DNA of 64,000 nt, from assembly GCF_000336915.1 (NCBI RefSeq), contig NZ_AOMD01000025.1, forward strand, positions 62,001 to 126,000, read 5' to 3'. The first letter of the stretch is position 1; every line of letters starts with the position of its first letter. The position numbers were made by a program, and so were the translations under genes. The notes beneath the pieces were generated by a model that saw nothing but the letters and a program-made list of their open reading frames with translations, was not told where the DNA came from and did no database searches. The stretch comes from Halococcus saccharolyticus DSM 5350. GTDB taxonomy: Archaea; Halobacteriota; Halobacteria; Halobacteriales; Halococcaceae. Of this stretch, positions 1 through 8,654 are shown piece after piece.

Positions 1-2
1 AG

Positions 3-1292
3 GTCATCAAGTGGAGTCTCCCCGTCCTCATGCGGTTCATCGGCGAAGCACGCTCGTTCTCGCTCGAAACGCTGGCCGAGGAGTTCGACAAGACGATCCA
101 CGAGGAGATCGACTACAGCCGGGAGGCACGGATGCTTCAGGAGATCCGGGAGAACTTCGCAGGCGACGACACGATCCGCATCCCGAACGTGATCGAGAGT
201 CACTCCACCCCCCGGGTCCTCACGATGGAGTACGTTCCCGGGACCAAGATCACCGCGGTCGACGAGCTCGATAGGATGGGGATCGACCGCACCAAGCTAT
301 CGGAGCGACTCGAACGGGTCTACCTCCAGATGATCGTCGACGACGGCGTGTTCCACGCCGATCCCCACCCTGGAAACCTCGCGGTCGAACCCGACGGCAC
401 GCTGGTATTCTACGACTTCGGGATGAGCGGCCGGGTCGACGAGTACATTCAGAGCAAGATCGTGGAGTTCTACATCGGGATCGCGAACCAGGATATCGAC
501 GCGATCCTCGACGCACTGGTCGAGATGGGCACTCTCAGCCCGACCGCCGATCGCGAGACGATGGGGAACGTGATGGAGCTCGCGATTCAGGACATCCGGG
601 GCGAAGAGGTCGACCAGTACCGGGTCCAAGAGGTCGTCGGCCAGGTCGAGGACACCATCTACGAGTTCCCGCTCCGACTGCCCGCGAACCTCGCTTTAGT
701 CCTCCGTGTGGCGACCGTGGTCGAGGGAGTCTGTGTCACGCTCGATCAGGACTTCGACTTCGTCTCGGTCGCGACCGACTACCTCGTCGAAGAGGGGTAT
801 CGCGAGGAGGGGATCAAGCAGTTCCTCGAGAGCCGTGGCGAGGAGTTCACCGACCTCGCCGAGGCCACGGTGCGAACCCCACCAAAGCTCGAACGCGCCC
901 TCGACGGGCTCAACCGGGGCAATCTCACTGTTCACGCCGACCTCGACGACACCGACGGCCTGTTCGAATCGCTCGCGAATCGCCTCGTCTTCGGGCTCCT
1001 ACTGACGGCGGGCGTACTTTCGGTGGCGATACTCTACGCGTTCGCGACGCCATTTGCGACTGGGGTCGCCGCTGCGTTTTCGGTAGGGATGGCACTCTTG
1101 TTGTACCGGTCGTTCCGCAGCCGCCGTCGACTCCAGGCCACGCCGGAGTTCACCCGCCAGAGCCTGCGTCAGCGTCGCGGACAGGACACGGAGTCGATGA
1201 GCGAGGCCGATGCCATGACCGAGCCCGAGACAGAAGAGGAAGGACCGATCGGCACGCCGATCGACGTCGAGCGAGAGACCGACGACCAATAG
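3..1292 (+). CDS. ABC1/AarF/UbiB family protein kinase-like protein (5' end outside window)
   Basis: This is an atypical kinase-like protein of the ABC1/UbiB family, linked in other organisms to quinone biosynthesis and membrane lipid homeostasis. The reading frame is open to the left edge, so the N-terminal part with the family's KxGQ motif is missing. Counting from the Met at position 30, the catalytic loop HADPHPGN lies near residues 109-116 and the metal-binding DFG near 129-131; the EEIDYSREA segment precedes them. Two hydrophobic C-terminal segments (about residues 320-360) suggest a membrane anchor, followed by a polar acidic tail. The next feature is a tRNA on the opposite strand. Family assignment is firm; the substrate is unknown. 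Confidence 0.9.
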   Translation, partial: VIKWSLPVLMRFIGEARSFSLETLAEEFDKTIHEEIDYSREARMLQEIRENFAGDDTIRIPNVIESHSTPRVLTMEYVPGTKITAVDELDRMGIDRTKLSERLERVYLQMIVDDGVFHADPHPGNLAVEPDGTLVFYDFGMSGRVDEYIQSKIVEFYIGIANQDIDAILDALVEMGTLSPTADRETMGNVMELAIQDIRGEEVDQYRVQEVVGQVEDTIYEFPLRLPANLALVLRVATVVEGVCVTLDQDFDFVSVATDYLVEEGYREEGIKQFLESRGEEFTDLAEATVRTPPKLERALDGLNRGNLTVHADLDDTDGLFESLANRLVFGLLLTAGVLSVAILYAFATPFATGVAAAFSVGMALLLYRSFRSRRRLQATPEFTRQSLRQRRGQDTESMSEADAMTEPETEEEGPIGTPIDVERETDDQ

Positions 1293-1314
1293 TCGGTAGT
1301 CGGACGTGGAGAAG

Positions 1315-1387
1315 TGCGTCAGCCGCGATTTGAACGCGGGTCATCAGCATGGGAAGCTGAGGTGATACCAGGCTACACCACTGACGC
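1315..1387 (-). tRNA. tRNA-Gly (anticodon CCC)
   Basis: On the minus strand a full cloverleaf can be folded. The acceptor stem GCGTCAG (1387-1381) pairs with CTGACGC (1322-1316), with discriminator A. The anticodon stem TCAGC/GCTGA encloses the loop TTCCCAT, giving anticodon CCC. The T-arm is CCGCG/CGCGG around TTCAAAT. There is no intron and CCA is not encoded. It lies between two genes read towards each other. Confidence 0.95.
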
Positions 1388-1461
1388 GCATCCGGGAGGA
1401 CGTGCTTCGACGACATAAATCACCCGAACTCGTGCGCTGTGGCGAGAAAGGTGCGGCGAAA

Positions 1462-2283
1462 TCAGAGTTCTACGCGTTCGACCAGCTGTTCGTCGGCACG
1501 GTGGTTCGTGACGGCGACGATTCGGATGTGATCTTCGAGGCCGGAGTCGTCGAGCTTGGCCTTCAGGAGCGTGTCGACCTGGTAGACCCCGGCAGCGTCG
1601 GTCATCTCGATCTCGACGAGGACGGGAGCACCGTCGCCGGATTCGAGCGAGACCTGCTGGATGGCCTGACTCGACACGGTGTTGATCCCCCGCCCGCCCT
1701 GTTCGTAGGGTTTGCGCGAGCGGCCGTGTTCCATGTCGAGCGCGTCGGCGACGCGGACGACGCCGGCTTCGAGCGTCAGCGGCGTCTCCGGAGTGTGATG
1801 ACAGAGGATCGCGTGGAGCACTTCGCCCTTGACACGGACGCGGGCCTCGGTGTCGTAGAACCCGAACTCGGGGAGGACCCGATCGAGCACGTCGGCGGCG
1901 AGCGGGATCGAGTAGTACGGGTGATCGGAGCGATGGACGACGTGGCCGATGTCGTGAAGCGTGGCGGCGAGCGCGATGATCACGGGCTCGTCGGCTTCGT
2001 CGAGTCCTTGGTCACCTGCGCCGTTGAACTGAACGCCACCGGCCTTGAGCAGGTCGTAGAGGCAGAGCGCACGGTTGCGCACGATCGAGATGTGTTTCGC
2101 CCCGTGGTCGTTGTAGCGTTTGCGCGCGACCGGGTTGACGTTCTGGGCGTCGAGATACGCCTGGATCTCGGGATCGCTCTCGACGAGGTCGAGCACCTCG
2201 TTGACTCGTTCGTCGGGGAACGCGTGGTCGTCTTCGGGGGCATAGACACGACCGCTGCTCGCGGCGTCGACGCTATCACTCAT
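1462..2283 (-). CDS. HD-domain metal-dependent phosphohydrolase
   Basis: A 273-residue protein of the HD superfamily. His64 (in GAKH), the His110-Asp111 doublet in TLHDIGH and a later HAILCHH segment give the usual divalent-metal ligands, so it is likely a phosphohydrolase acting on a nucleotide or similar phosphoester; the substrate cannot be read from sequence. The frame runs upstream of 2283, but that extension is Arg/Pro-rich and looks like non-coding sequence, so the ATG at 2283 (MSDSVDAAS) is preferred. It is convergent with the upstream UbiB gene across the tRNA-Gly and divergent from tatA. Confidence 0.85.
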   Translation of the reverse strand: MSDSVDAASSGRVYAPEDDHAFPDERVNEVLDLVESDPEIQAYLDAQNVNPVARKRYNDHGAKHISIVRNRALCLYDLLKAGGVQFNGAGDQGLDEADEPVIIALAATLHDIGHVVHRSDHPYYSIPLAADVLDRVLPEFGFYDTEARVRVKGEVLHAILCHHTPETPLTLEAGVVRVADALDMEHGRSRKPYEQGGRGINTVSSQAIQQVSLESGDGAPVLVEIEMTDAAGVYQVDTLLKAKLDDSGLEDHIRIVAVTNHRADEQLVERVEL

Positions 2284-2500
2284 GAGACAGCGTTCGGTGG
2301 CTGGAAGGAAAACTGATGGGGTCGATGGGTGTCGGTAGACAGTCGAGGCGGTACAGCGCCGCACCGGTCGACGAGGGCGAACGGCTCGACGCGGTCGCCG
2401 TTCGCGAGCGGGGCACCGAATTCGGGGCCGTGTCGCCGACATCGACCACGAGCCGCAAGAGCCGGGACGGCCGCAAAGCACGTCCTACCCGAGCAAAAAG

Positions 2501-2508
2501 CCTATAAC
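2501..2508 (+). promoter_or_regulatory. TATA-like box of tatA
   Basis: CCTATAAC lies about 17-24 nt upstream of the tatA ATG, close to the position expected for a haloarchaeal promoter giving a nearly leaderless mRNA. Based on position and A/T content only. Confidence 0.4.
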
Positions 2509-2524
2509 TGACACATCGTAAGCT

Positions 2525-2848
2525 ATGGCCACGATGCTCGGAGCCATACTCCAGATACCAGGCGTCCCCGGCGGGCCGGAGGTGTTGATCATCCTCGTGA
2601 TCATCGTCTTCCTGTTCGGGGCGAACAAGATCCCCGAACTCGCCGGCGCGCTCGGCGAAGCTCGTGGCGAGTTCGAGCAAGGGCGAGCAGAAGTCGAGGA
2701 CGAACTTCAGGACATGCAGGACGTCGCCCAGGGCGACGCCACTTCGGAGACGGCAAACGCCGCAAACGAAGCCAGTTCGGGGGGCGATACGGTCGATCAC
2801 AACCCACCGGAAGTCAACGAGAAGAACACCGAAGTCGAGAGCAACTAA
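2525..2848 (+). CDS. tatA: Sec-independent translocase subunit TatA/B-type
   Basis: A 107-residue protein with the TatA layout: a short N-terminus, one transmembrane helix (about residues 17-36, ending in VFLFGANKIPEL), an amphipathic helix, and an acidic disordered tail. FGANKIPEL is the hinge typical of the family. It would form the pore-lining oligomer of the twin-arginine pathway, which haloarchaea use for most secreted proteins; at least one Tat lipoprotein is encoded in this window. No tatC is adjacent. An in-frame Met at codon 4 is an alternative start. Confidence 0.88.
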   Translation: MATMLGAILQIPGVPGGPEVLIILVIIVFLFGANKIPELAGALGEARGEFEQGRAEVEDELQDMQDVAQGDATSETANAANEASSGGDTVDHNPPEVNEKNTEVESN

Positions 2849-2888
2849 CAACACAACGGTTTTTCCTACCCGCCACCTCCCCCTGCCG

Positions 2889-2961
2889 GGGCGTGTGGCC
2901 TAGCGGATAGGGCGAGAGGTTCCTAACCTCTCGATCGCGGGTTCGAATCCCGCCACGCCCG
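2889..2961 (+). tRNA. tRNA-Arg (anticodon CCT)
   Basis: The acceptor stem GGGCGTG (2889-2895) pairs with CACGCCC (2954-2960), followed by discriminator G. The anticodon stem AGAGG/CCTCT holds the loop TTCCTAA, giving anticodon CCT. The T-arm is GCGGG/CCCGC around TTCGAAT. No intron and no encoded CCA. A degenerate copy of its 3' end lies 129 nt downstream. Confidence 0.95.
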
Positions 2962-2977
2962 CTGTCGTGTTGCGAAC

Positions 2978-3090
2978 GGACGTGAGCAACCGACAGCGTA
3001 CCGTGCGGGATTCGAAGCAGGGAGAGCGCAGTCTCGCGACCGACGGGAGCGAGGAAGCGATCGACCAGGGTTCGAATCCCGTCACGTCCG
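2978..3090 (+). pseudogene. degenerate tRNA-Arg-like copy or integration scar
   Basis: Positions 3068-3090 match the last 23 nt of tRNA-Arg(CCT) (2939-2961) at 21 of 23 positions. The two changes turn the acceptor 3' strand CACGCCC into CACGTCC, and a matching 5' strand GGACGTG is present at 2978-2984, so the acceptor pairing is retained. The T-stem has lost two of five pairs and no plausible D-arm or anticodon arm lies between. It could be a decayed tRNA duplication or the attachment site left by an integrated element. Hairpin repeat copy 1 begins immediately after it. Confidence 0.45.
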
Positions 3091-3370
3091 AACCTTTTAC
3101 TTCGTCGGGTGCGCGAGCGCACCGCTCCTCGCAAAAACGTTCATGAAAAACACCCGCTCGCTCAGCCTTCGGCCTCGCTGGCGGTGAACCGCGCTCGCTT
3201 CGCTCGCGCGGACAGCACTCACCCACATCCACACCGCAACCGCACAGCACCGCCCGAGCCCTCAGACGCTCGTTTCACTCGCGTCCTCGCCCTCGATCCA
3301 CCAGGAGAGCGACGCTCTCCTGAGCCCTGCGATCGCGGAGCGATCGCAGGACGCCAGGACCGCACCGCTG
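3091..3370 (-). repeat. hairpin-rich intergenic repeat, copy 1
   Basis: First of four related non-coding repeats in the window, reading on the minus strand. Shared boxes (given on the minus strand) are GGATCGAGGGCGAG, GAGCGAGCGGGTG, TTTTTGCGAGGAG and CACCCGACG. Between them lie hairpins, including CCTGCGATCGC/GCGATCGCAGG (3 nt loop) and CAGGAGAG/CTCTCCTG. A GCGGTG-rich tail continues to about 3425. It occupies the gap between the tRNA-Arg region and the MFS gene, both on the plus strand. Short open frames across it share an LALxPPG-like peptide with the other copies but lack other coding character. Confidence 0.75.
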
Positions 3371-3520
3371 CCGCAACCGCACTACCACCCCACAGCCGCA
3401 TCCCGCACCGCCGCAGCCGCTGCCACACAAACAACCCATGCTTAGTGCTAGCGTGCCAGAACCCTTCGAACATCCCCGGAACAGCCGAATTTTTCAGTCT
3501 CCATCGCGGTTTTCATAGTA

Positions 3521-4810
3521 GTGTCAGGAACTGAGGGCGGCTCGCTCAGCCTCTTCAGAAATCGGGAGTTCGTCGCGCTCGCGAGCACCGCGTTCGCGCG
3601 CTCGCAGGCGTACTCCACCATCCTGATCGCGCTCGCGCTGTACGCCGACCAGTTCGGCACCACCGGGACTGTGGAGGGGCTTTTCGGGACGGCGTTCGCC
3701 CTCGTCCAGCTCCTGATCGTCCTCCCGCTCGGGCGGCTGATCGACACCCACAACGCCAAGCGCTTCCTGCTCGGTGGGCTCGTCCTGAACGTCCTCGTCT
3801 TCGTCGGGTTCTCGCAGGTCGGCAACGTCAGCGGTGTCATCCTGATGCGCGTGCTCCAGGGCTTCGGCGCGAGCGTCCTCTGGATCACCGGTTCGGCGGT
3901 CGTCGGCGAACTCAGCCCGAACGAGGAGCGCGGGAAGTGGCTCGGGACCTACAACCAAGTCGGTGCGTTTTCGAGCCTCGCGGGCGATCTCGTCGGTGGC
4001 CTCCTCCTCTACGTCTACGGGTTCACGCTGACGTACGCCGTCCTGAGCGTGGTCACCATCGGTGCGACGGTCGCGGTCTTCCTCTTCCTCCGGGACAACC
4101 CCGGCGGGCGGACCGACCCCGAGGCGGCCACCGGAGTCGAGACGCTCCGCCGACTGCTCGATCGGACCGCGATCCGCGCGCTCGTCGTGCTCCGGCTCGG
4201 GCTGAGCTTCGGCAAGATGGCAGTCATCATCTTCCTCCCGATCTACGCCCGGACCGAGTTCGGAATGAACCCCTTCCTCGTCGGGATCGTGCTCGCGGGC
4301 GGCAAACTCACCAAATCGCTGCTCCAGGGACGAGTCGGGAGTTACACCGATCGAGTGGGCCACAAACACCAGTTCGTGATCGCGGGCGCGCTGGTGTACG
4401 CACTCGGCGCGGCGATCATCCCGCTCGCCGAATACGCCGATAGGGTGTTTCCCGCGCTCTCGACGAGCGCGTTCGGCGGGGTCACGCTCGCGCCCGCGTT
4501 TTTCGTGCTGTTCAGTGCGTTCGCGGTCATCGGCGTCGCCGACAGCCTCCGGCTCCCCGCGAGCATGGCGTTGTTCGTCGAGGAGGGCGAGCACTTCGAC
4601 GCGGTGGCGGCGAGCCTCTCGCTGCGCTCGATCGGCTGGAAAGTCGGCCAAGTCGCCGGTCCCTTCACCGTGGGCGCGATCTGGGATGCGACGGGCGTGT
4701 TCGTCGCCTTCCTGACGGCCTCGGGGTTCATCGTGGTTGCCACAGGGGTGTTCGCCACGCTCTACAGCCTCGATCCTGCACCGAGCGCGACGCCCACACC
4801 GGGCGACTGA
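3521..4810 (+). CDS. MFS transporter
   Basis: A 429-residue polytopic membrane protein with about 12 hydrophobic segments in two halves separated by a polar loop near residues 195-215. The loop after TM2 contains the MFS-type GRLIDTHN sequence, and a GxLxDR-like loop recurs in the second half (GSYTDRVGHK). The substrate is not evident. GTG at 3521 is chosen because the protein then starts with a short polar stretch before TM1; no better start lies nearby. Repeat copy 1 occupies the upstream gap, and an ABC exporter follows 79 nt downstream. Confidence 0.85.
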   Translation: MSGTEGGSLSLFRNREFVALASTAFARSQAYSTILIALALYADQFGTTGTVEGLFGTAFALVQLLIVLPLGRLIDTHNAKRFLLGGLVLNVLVFVGFSQVGNVSGVILMRVLQGFGASVLWITGSAVVGELSPNEERGKWLGTYNQVGAFSSLAGDLVGGLLLYVYGFTLTYAVLSVVTIGATVAVFLFLRDNPGGRTDPEAATGVETLRRLLDRTAIRALVVLRLGLSFGKMAVIIFLPIYARTEFGMNPFLVGIVLAGGKLTKSLLQGRVGSYTDRVGHKHQFVIAGALVYALGAAIIPLAEYADRVFPALSTSAFGGVTLAPAFFVLFSAFAVIGVADSLRLPASMALFVEEGEHFDAVAASLSLRSIGWKVGQVAGPFTVGAIWDATGVFVAFLTASGFIVVATGVFATLYSLDPAPSATPTPGD

Positions 4811-4889
4811 CCTACCGGGACCACACCAGCGAGGACTTCGCCCGGGTGAAGCCAACACGCTTAATCGCCCGCCGACCCACTGTCCGGTA

Positions 4890-5870
4890 GTGTCGCTCGC
4901 GATTTCTACGACGGATCTCAAGAAAAGCTACGGCGACGTGCAGGCGCTCGACGGCCTCTCGCTGTCGGTCGAGCGGGGCGAGTTCTTCGGCCTCCTCGGC
5001 CCGAACGGCGCGGGCAAGACGACGTTCATCAACGTCCTCGTCGGCCTCGTCCGGAAATCCGGCGGCGAGGCGAGCGTGTTCGGCCACGACGTCGAGGACG
5101 AGTACCGCGAGGCCCGCGACCGGATCGGCCTCGCACCCCAGGAGTTCAACGTCGATCGATTCTTCCCGATCCGCGAGGTCCTGATCCACAAGGCAGGCTA
5201 TCACGGGATTTCGACCGAGGAAGCTGGCGAGCGCGCCGACGAGGCACTCCAGACGGTGGGGATCTACGACAAGCGCGAGACCCGCTTCGACTGGCTTTCC
5301 GGCGGGATGAAACGCCGGTTCATGCTCGCCCGTGCGCTGGTTTCGGATCCTGACCTCTTGATCCTCGACGAACCCACTGCCGGGGTCGACGTCGAACTCC
5401 GCCGGGACCTCTGGGAGATCATCACCGAACTCAACGACGACGGCACCACGATCCTCCTCACCACCCACTACATCGAGGAAGCAGAACGCCTCTGTGACGA
5501 GGTCGCGATCATGGACTCGGGTCGGAAGGTCACGGTCGCGAGCCCCGACGAGCTGATGGCCCGCGGCAACGACACCATCAGGCTCCAGCTCCGCGAATCG
5601 CCCGCACGAGTCCCCGCGATCGACAACGAACGGGTCGAGAGCCTTGACCTCGACGGCGACACCCTCGTGGTCACGGCTCCGCAGGGCGGCGAGGTCTCGC
5701 CCGACCTCATCCGCCAGCTCGACCGCCAGGGTCACACCGTGGTCGACATCGACATCTCGCGGACCTCGCTCGAAGAGGTGTTCGTCGAGCTGACCAGGCG
5801 CGACGAAACTGGCGAAACCAATCAAGCCGATCCGGCCGACGAAACGGAATCGCCGGAGGCCTCGATATGA
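4890..5870 (+). CDS. ABC-2 type transporter ATP-binding protein
   Basis: A 326-residue ATPase of the DrrA/CcmA-like class. It has Walker A GPNGAGKT (residues 37-44), the signature LSGGM and Walker B LLILDEP, followed by the H-loop in LLTTHYIEEA. The extra C-terminal domain is typical of ATPases that drive ABC-2 exporters. The GTG at 4890 is preferred over the longer frame because homology begins just after it and an A/T-rich CTTAAT box sits about 27 nt upstream. It overlaps the next gene by 4 nt (ATGA), so the two are probably co-translated as an exporter of unknown substrate. Confidence 0.9.
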   Translation: MSLAISTTDLKKSYGDVQALDGLSLSVERGEFFGLLGPNGAGKTTFINVLVGLVRKSGGEASVFGHDVEDEYREARDRIGLAPQEFNVDRFFPIREVLIHKAGYHGISTEEAGERADEALQTVGIYDKRETRFDWLSGGMKRRFMLARALVSDPDLLILDEPTAGVDVELRRDLWEIITELNDDGTTILLTTHYIEEAERLCDEVAIMDSGRKVTVASPDELMARGNDTIRLQLRESPARVPAIDNERVESLDLDGDTLVVTAPQGGEVSPDLIRQLDRQGHTVVDIDISRTSLEEVFVELTRRDETGETNQADPADETESPEASI

Positions 5871-6652
5871 GCGTCGTCTCGACCGGGCTGCGAACCCTCG
5901 TCCACCGCGAGATCCTCCGGTTCGTCCGCCGGCCCCGGAACACCTTCCTGCCGCCGCTGATCACCAACGTGCTCTACTTCTCGGTGTTCGGGGTGATCCT
6001 CGGCGCGCGAGTCGGGGCGATCGAGGGGGTCGACTACATCCTCTATATCCTCCCGGGGCTGATCGTGCTCGGCGTGATCGCGAACGCCTTCGAGAACGCC
6101 TCCTTCTCGATCTTCCACGGCCGCTGGAACGAGTACATCCACGAGATCCAGACCTCGCCGCTCTCGTACACCGAGATGGTCGGTGCGTACGTGAGCGCGA
6201 GCGCGCTCCGTGGCGTGATCATCGGCGTCCTCATCGGGATCGTCGGCGCGATCATGATCCCGCTGACCATCGGGACCGGCGTCGGGCTCGCGAACCCGGT
6301 CTACGCGCTCGCGTTCGTGCTCGTGATCGCCGTGCTCTTTGCGGGCTTCGGCGTGATGGGCGGGCTGTGGGCGCGCGACTTCGATTACCTCACGGTGTTG
6401 AACCAGTTTATCATCCGTCCACTCGTGTTCTTCGGTGCGGTGTTCTACCCGCTCGACGCGCTGCCACCCGTGTGGCGAACGGTCTCGCTGGTGAACCCGA
6501 TGGTCTACATGGTCGACGGGGTTCGATACGGCTTCCTCGGGATCGCATCGATCGAACCGAACGTCTCACTGGCCGTGCTCGCTGGCGCGGCCACAGCCGT
6601 CGTGGCGATCGATGTCTGGCTGTTCCAGCGCGGCTACGGGCTGACCGAGTAG
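5867..6652 (+). CDS. ABC-2 type transporter permease
   Basis: A 261-residue integral membrane protein with about six hydrophobic segments and the ABC-2 layout, including the conserved region around PLVFFGAVFYPLDALP before the last pair of helices. It starts inside the stop of the ATPase gene, so the pair forms one transport unit. The substrate is unknown; DrrAB- and NodIJ-like systems export drugs, lipids or polysaccharides. Confidence 0.88.
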   Translation: MSVVSTGLRTLVHREILRFVRRPRNTFLPPLITNVLYFSVFGVILGARVGAIEGVDYILYILPGLIVLGVIANAFENASFSIFHGRWNEYIHEIQTSPLSYTEMVGAYVSASALRGVIIGVLIGIVGAIMIPLTIGTGVGLANPVYALAFVLVIAVLFAGFGVMGGLWARDFDYLTVLNQFIIRPLVFFGAVFYPLDALPPVWRTVSLVNPMVYMVDGVRYGFLGIASIEPNVSLAVLAGAATAVVAIDVWLFQRGYGLTE

Positions 6653-6756
6653 GCCGTTCGTCCCGTCCCACAACAGCCGTCCCGACGACCGATCCGGCCA
6701 CCGACGGCCGACCGGCCGTCCCGCACGTTTTTGCGGGTTCGGACGGTTGCCGGCGC

Positions 6757-7764
6757 ATGAACACGAGTCTCGAACGCGCCATCACGGTAGGACGGGCGAT
6801 CGTTCACGAACTCCGGATCGAGAAGGTGACGTTCGTGGCGGGCAGCATCGCCTATCACGCGTTCGTCTCGTTGCTCCCCTTCCTCCTCCTCGTGATCGCG
6901 GTGCTCTCGGCCGTCGGCAACCCACCCGAGGAGGCGATCGTTTCGCTCGCCGGCGCGGTGCTCACGGAGAACGCTGGCGACGCGCTGGTGCGGGAACTCG
7001 AATCCGCCGGCGCGTCGACCGGCGTCTCGGCTCTCGGCGGCGTGGTTCTGCTCTGGGGCGCGCTCCGCATCTTCCGGGGGCTCGACACGGCGTTCTCCGC
7101 GATCTACGAGACCGAGGCGCACAACACCATCGCCGACCAGTTCGCCGACGCGGTCGTGGTCTTTCTCACCGTCGGCCTCGCGATCGCCGTGGCGTGGGGT
7201 GTCGATGCGGTGCTCGCCACCGACGGTCCGGGTCTCGGGGCGTGGCTGCTCGAACGCCTGGTGCTCGTCTGTGGGTTGGGGCTCGTTCTCTTCCCGATGT
7301 ACTACGTCTTCCCCGACGCCGATGTCTCGGTCCGCGAGGTGATTCCCGGAGTCGCCATCGCCGCCGTCGGACTCGTGGCGTTCGTTTCGGTCTTCCAGTT
7401 CTACGCCGCGCTCAGGACCGGCGAGGACGGCAGCGTCATCGTCGGTATCCTCGTGCTCCTCACGTGGCTGTACGTCAGCGGGCTCATCGTGCTGATCGGC
7501 GCGGTGGTCAACGCCGTGCTCTCGAATCGCAGTCAAGACATCGACATCGATCCGGTGATCGGGGATCACGCCACCGACGGCACGCGAGCCTTGGACCGCG
7601 AACACCTCGCTGCTGACCTCCGAAACGTGACTGCGAACGTCGAGGAGGGTGACGACCTGCGGATCGTGGTCGGCGCTACGGAGGTGCGCCTGCCGTCGCC
7701 GCGCCACGCAATGGCAGAAACAGACGACGAGACGCTCGTCCTCGAATTCGAGTGGCCGCCGTAA
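6757..7764 (+). CDS. YihY/BrkB family membrane protein (UPF0761)
   Basis: A 335-residue membrane protein with about six transmembrane segments and a hydrophilic acidic C-terminal tail of about 75 residues. The N-terminal segment AGSIAYHAFVSLLPFLLL is the hallmark of the YihY/BrkB family, whose function is poorly defined. The ATG at 6757 is chosen because the longer upstream frame is Arg-rich and overlaps the end of the permease gene. It is preceded by a 104-nt gap and followed by a tRNA on the other strand. Confidence 0.87.
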   Translation: MNTSLERAITVGRAIVHELRIEKVTFVAGSIAYHAFVSLLPFLLLVIAVLSAVGNPPEEAIVSLAGAVLTENAGDALVRELESAGASTGVSALGGVVLLWGALRIFRGLDTAFSAIYETEAHNTIADQFADAVVVFLTVGLAIAVAWGVDAVLATDGPGLGAWLLERLVLVCGLGLVLFPMYYVFPDADVSVREVIPGVAIAAVGLVAFVSVFQFYAALRTGEDGSVIVGILVLLTWLYVSGLIVLIGAVVNAVLSNRSQDIDIDPVIGDHATDGTRALDREHLAADLRNVTANVEEGDDLRIVVGATEVRLPSPRHAMAETDDETLVLEFEWPP

Positions 7765-7846
7765 GACACCCAATGAATGTTATCGAATGGGTATCGAACA
7801 GCCACACACTGACATCATGTACCGGTAGAAGAAAACAAACGGGGAT

Positions 7847-7947
7847 TGCACCAGCCGAGAATCGAACTCGGATCATGGGCTGTCTTCACGCGAACGGGGA
7901 CCGTCCGCATTTGGAAGGCCCAGGTCTTGCCATTAGACCACTGGTGC
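7847..7947 (-). tRNA. tRNA-Gly (anticodon TCC) with a 30-nt intron
   Basis: The acceptor stem GCACCAG (7947-7941) pairs with CTGGTGC (7854-7848), discriminator A. The anticodon stem TGGGC/GCCCA encloses CTTCCA, a 30-nt intron (7911-7882) and A, so the mature loop is CTTCCAA with anticodon TCC. Splice sites form a good bulge-helix-bulge: 4-bp helix CTTC/GAAG flanked by 3-nt bulges CAA and ACA, with inner helix ATGC/GCGT. The intron is at the canonical 37/38 position. The T-arm is CCGAG/CTCGG around TTCGATT. Confidence 0.93.
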
Positions 7948-7988
7948 TCACTCGAGTTTCTCTCGGCGTCGACTAAGGACCTTTCCCT

Positions 7989-8654
7989 TTAGCCGCACAC
8001 CACGGCGTAGCAGTTTCCCGTTTCCTCGAAGACCCGTTCGAGCCCGAGAGCACTCGCTGAGACGTCTCGTTCGAACTCTGCAGGATCGTAGATGTGATAG
8101 TATCGCGGAACGGTCTCGCCGCCGGGCAGCGTCCAGTCGACGGTCGTATCGAACCCCTCCTCCCGATCGAACGTCTCGTGGGACGTACTCCACGCGCTCA
8201 CGAGAGCACGCCCGCCCGATGCGAGCACGCGCGAGAGTTCGTCGAGACTCGCGACACGTGCGTCACGGGTCGGGAGGTGGTGGACCGTGGCAATGTAGAC
8301 CCCGAGGGCCACGCTGTCGCTGGCGAGCGGGAGATGGGTTGCGTCGGCTTGGCAGAGTTCGATCGCGCCACCCGCTTTCTTCCCCCGGATTCGTTCGCGG
8401 GCGGTGTCGAGCACCGTGCGGCTCGCGTCGATCCCCACGACCTGCTCCGCGCGGTCGGCCAGCAGGGCGGCATGGCGGGCGTTGCCACAGCCGAGATCGA
8501 GGCCCCACTCGATCGCGTCGGTCGTTGGGGACGCACGCTCGACGAACCGCTCGACCGCCGGCCACGGGTGCGCGCGCGTCTCGGCGAAGTGGCTCCCAAT
8601 CCGGTCGTAGGTTTCTCTGACGCCGCGGCGCGTGGGGTGGCCGTTCTCGTCCAT
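7989..8654 (-). CDS. class I SAM-dependent methyltransferase (Trm9/UbiE-like)
   Basis: A 221-residue methyltransferase. Motif I is GLDLGCGNARHA near residue 55, followed by the acidic residue of motif II (VVGID), ADATHLPL, and an HHLPT segment after strand 4. The N-terminal YDRIGSHFAETRAHPWP resembles Trm9-type tRNA wobble-uridine methyltransferases, which modify anticodon position 34. That substrate is an inference; a small-molecule substrate is possible. The longer frame would overlap the divergent gene, so the ATG at 8654 is preferred. It ends about 40 nt from tRNA-Gly(TCC). Confidence 0.8.
   Translation of the reverse strand: MDENGHPTRRGVRETYDRIGSHFAETRAHPWPAVERFVERASPTTDAIEWGLDLGCGNARHAALLADRAEQVVGIDASRTVLDTARERIRGKKAGGAIELCQADATHLPLASDSVALGVYIATVHHLPTRDARVASLDELSRVLASGGRALVSAWSTSHETFDREEGFDTTVDWTLPGGETVPRYYHIYDPAEFERDVSASALGLERVFEETGNCYAVVCG

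Noticed and set aside
3091-3425. Possible CRISPR array in the repeat-rich gaps
   Set aside because: The gaps contain different hairpins and boxes, not equal-length direct repeats with unique spacers, and no cas genes are near.
3524-4921. A 465-codon minus-strand open frame opposite the MFS gene
   Set aside because: The product is rich in Glu, Arg and Asp with no hydrophobic pattern, while the opposite strand encodes a clear 12-helix transporter.
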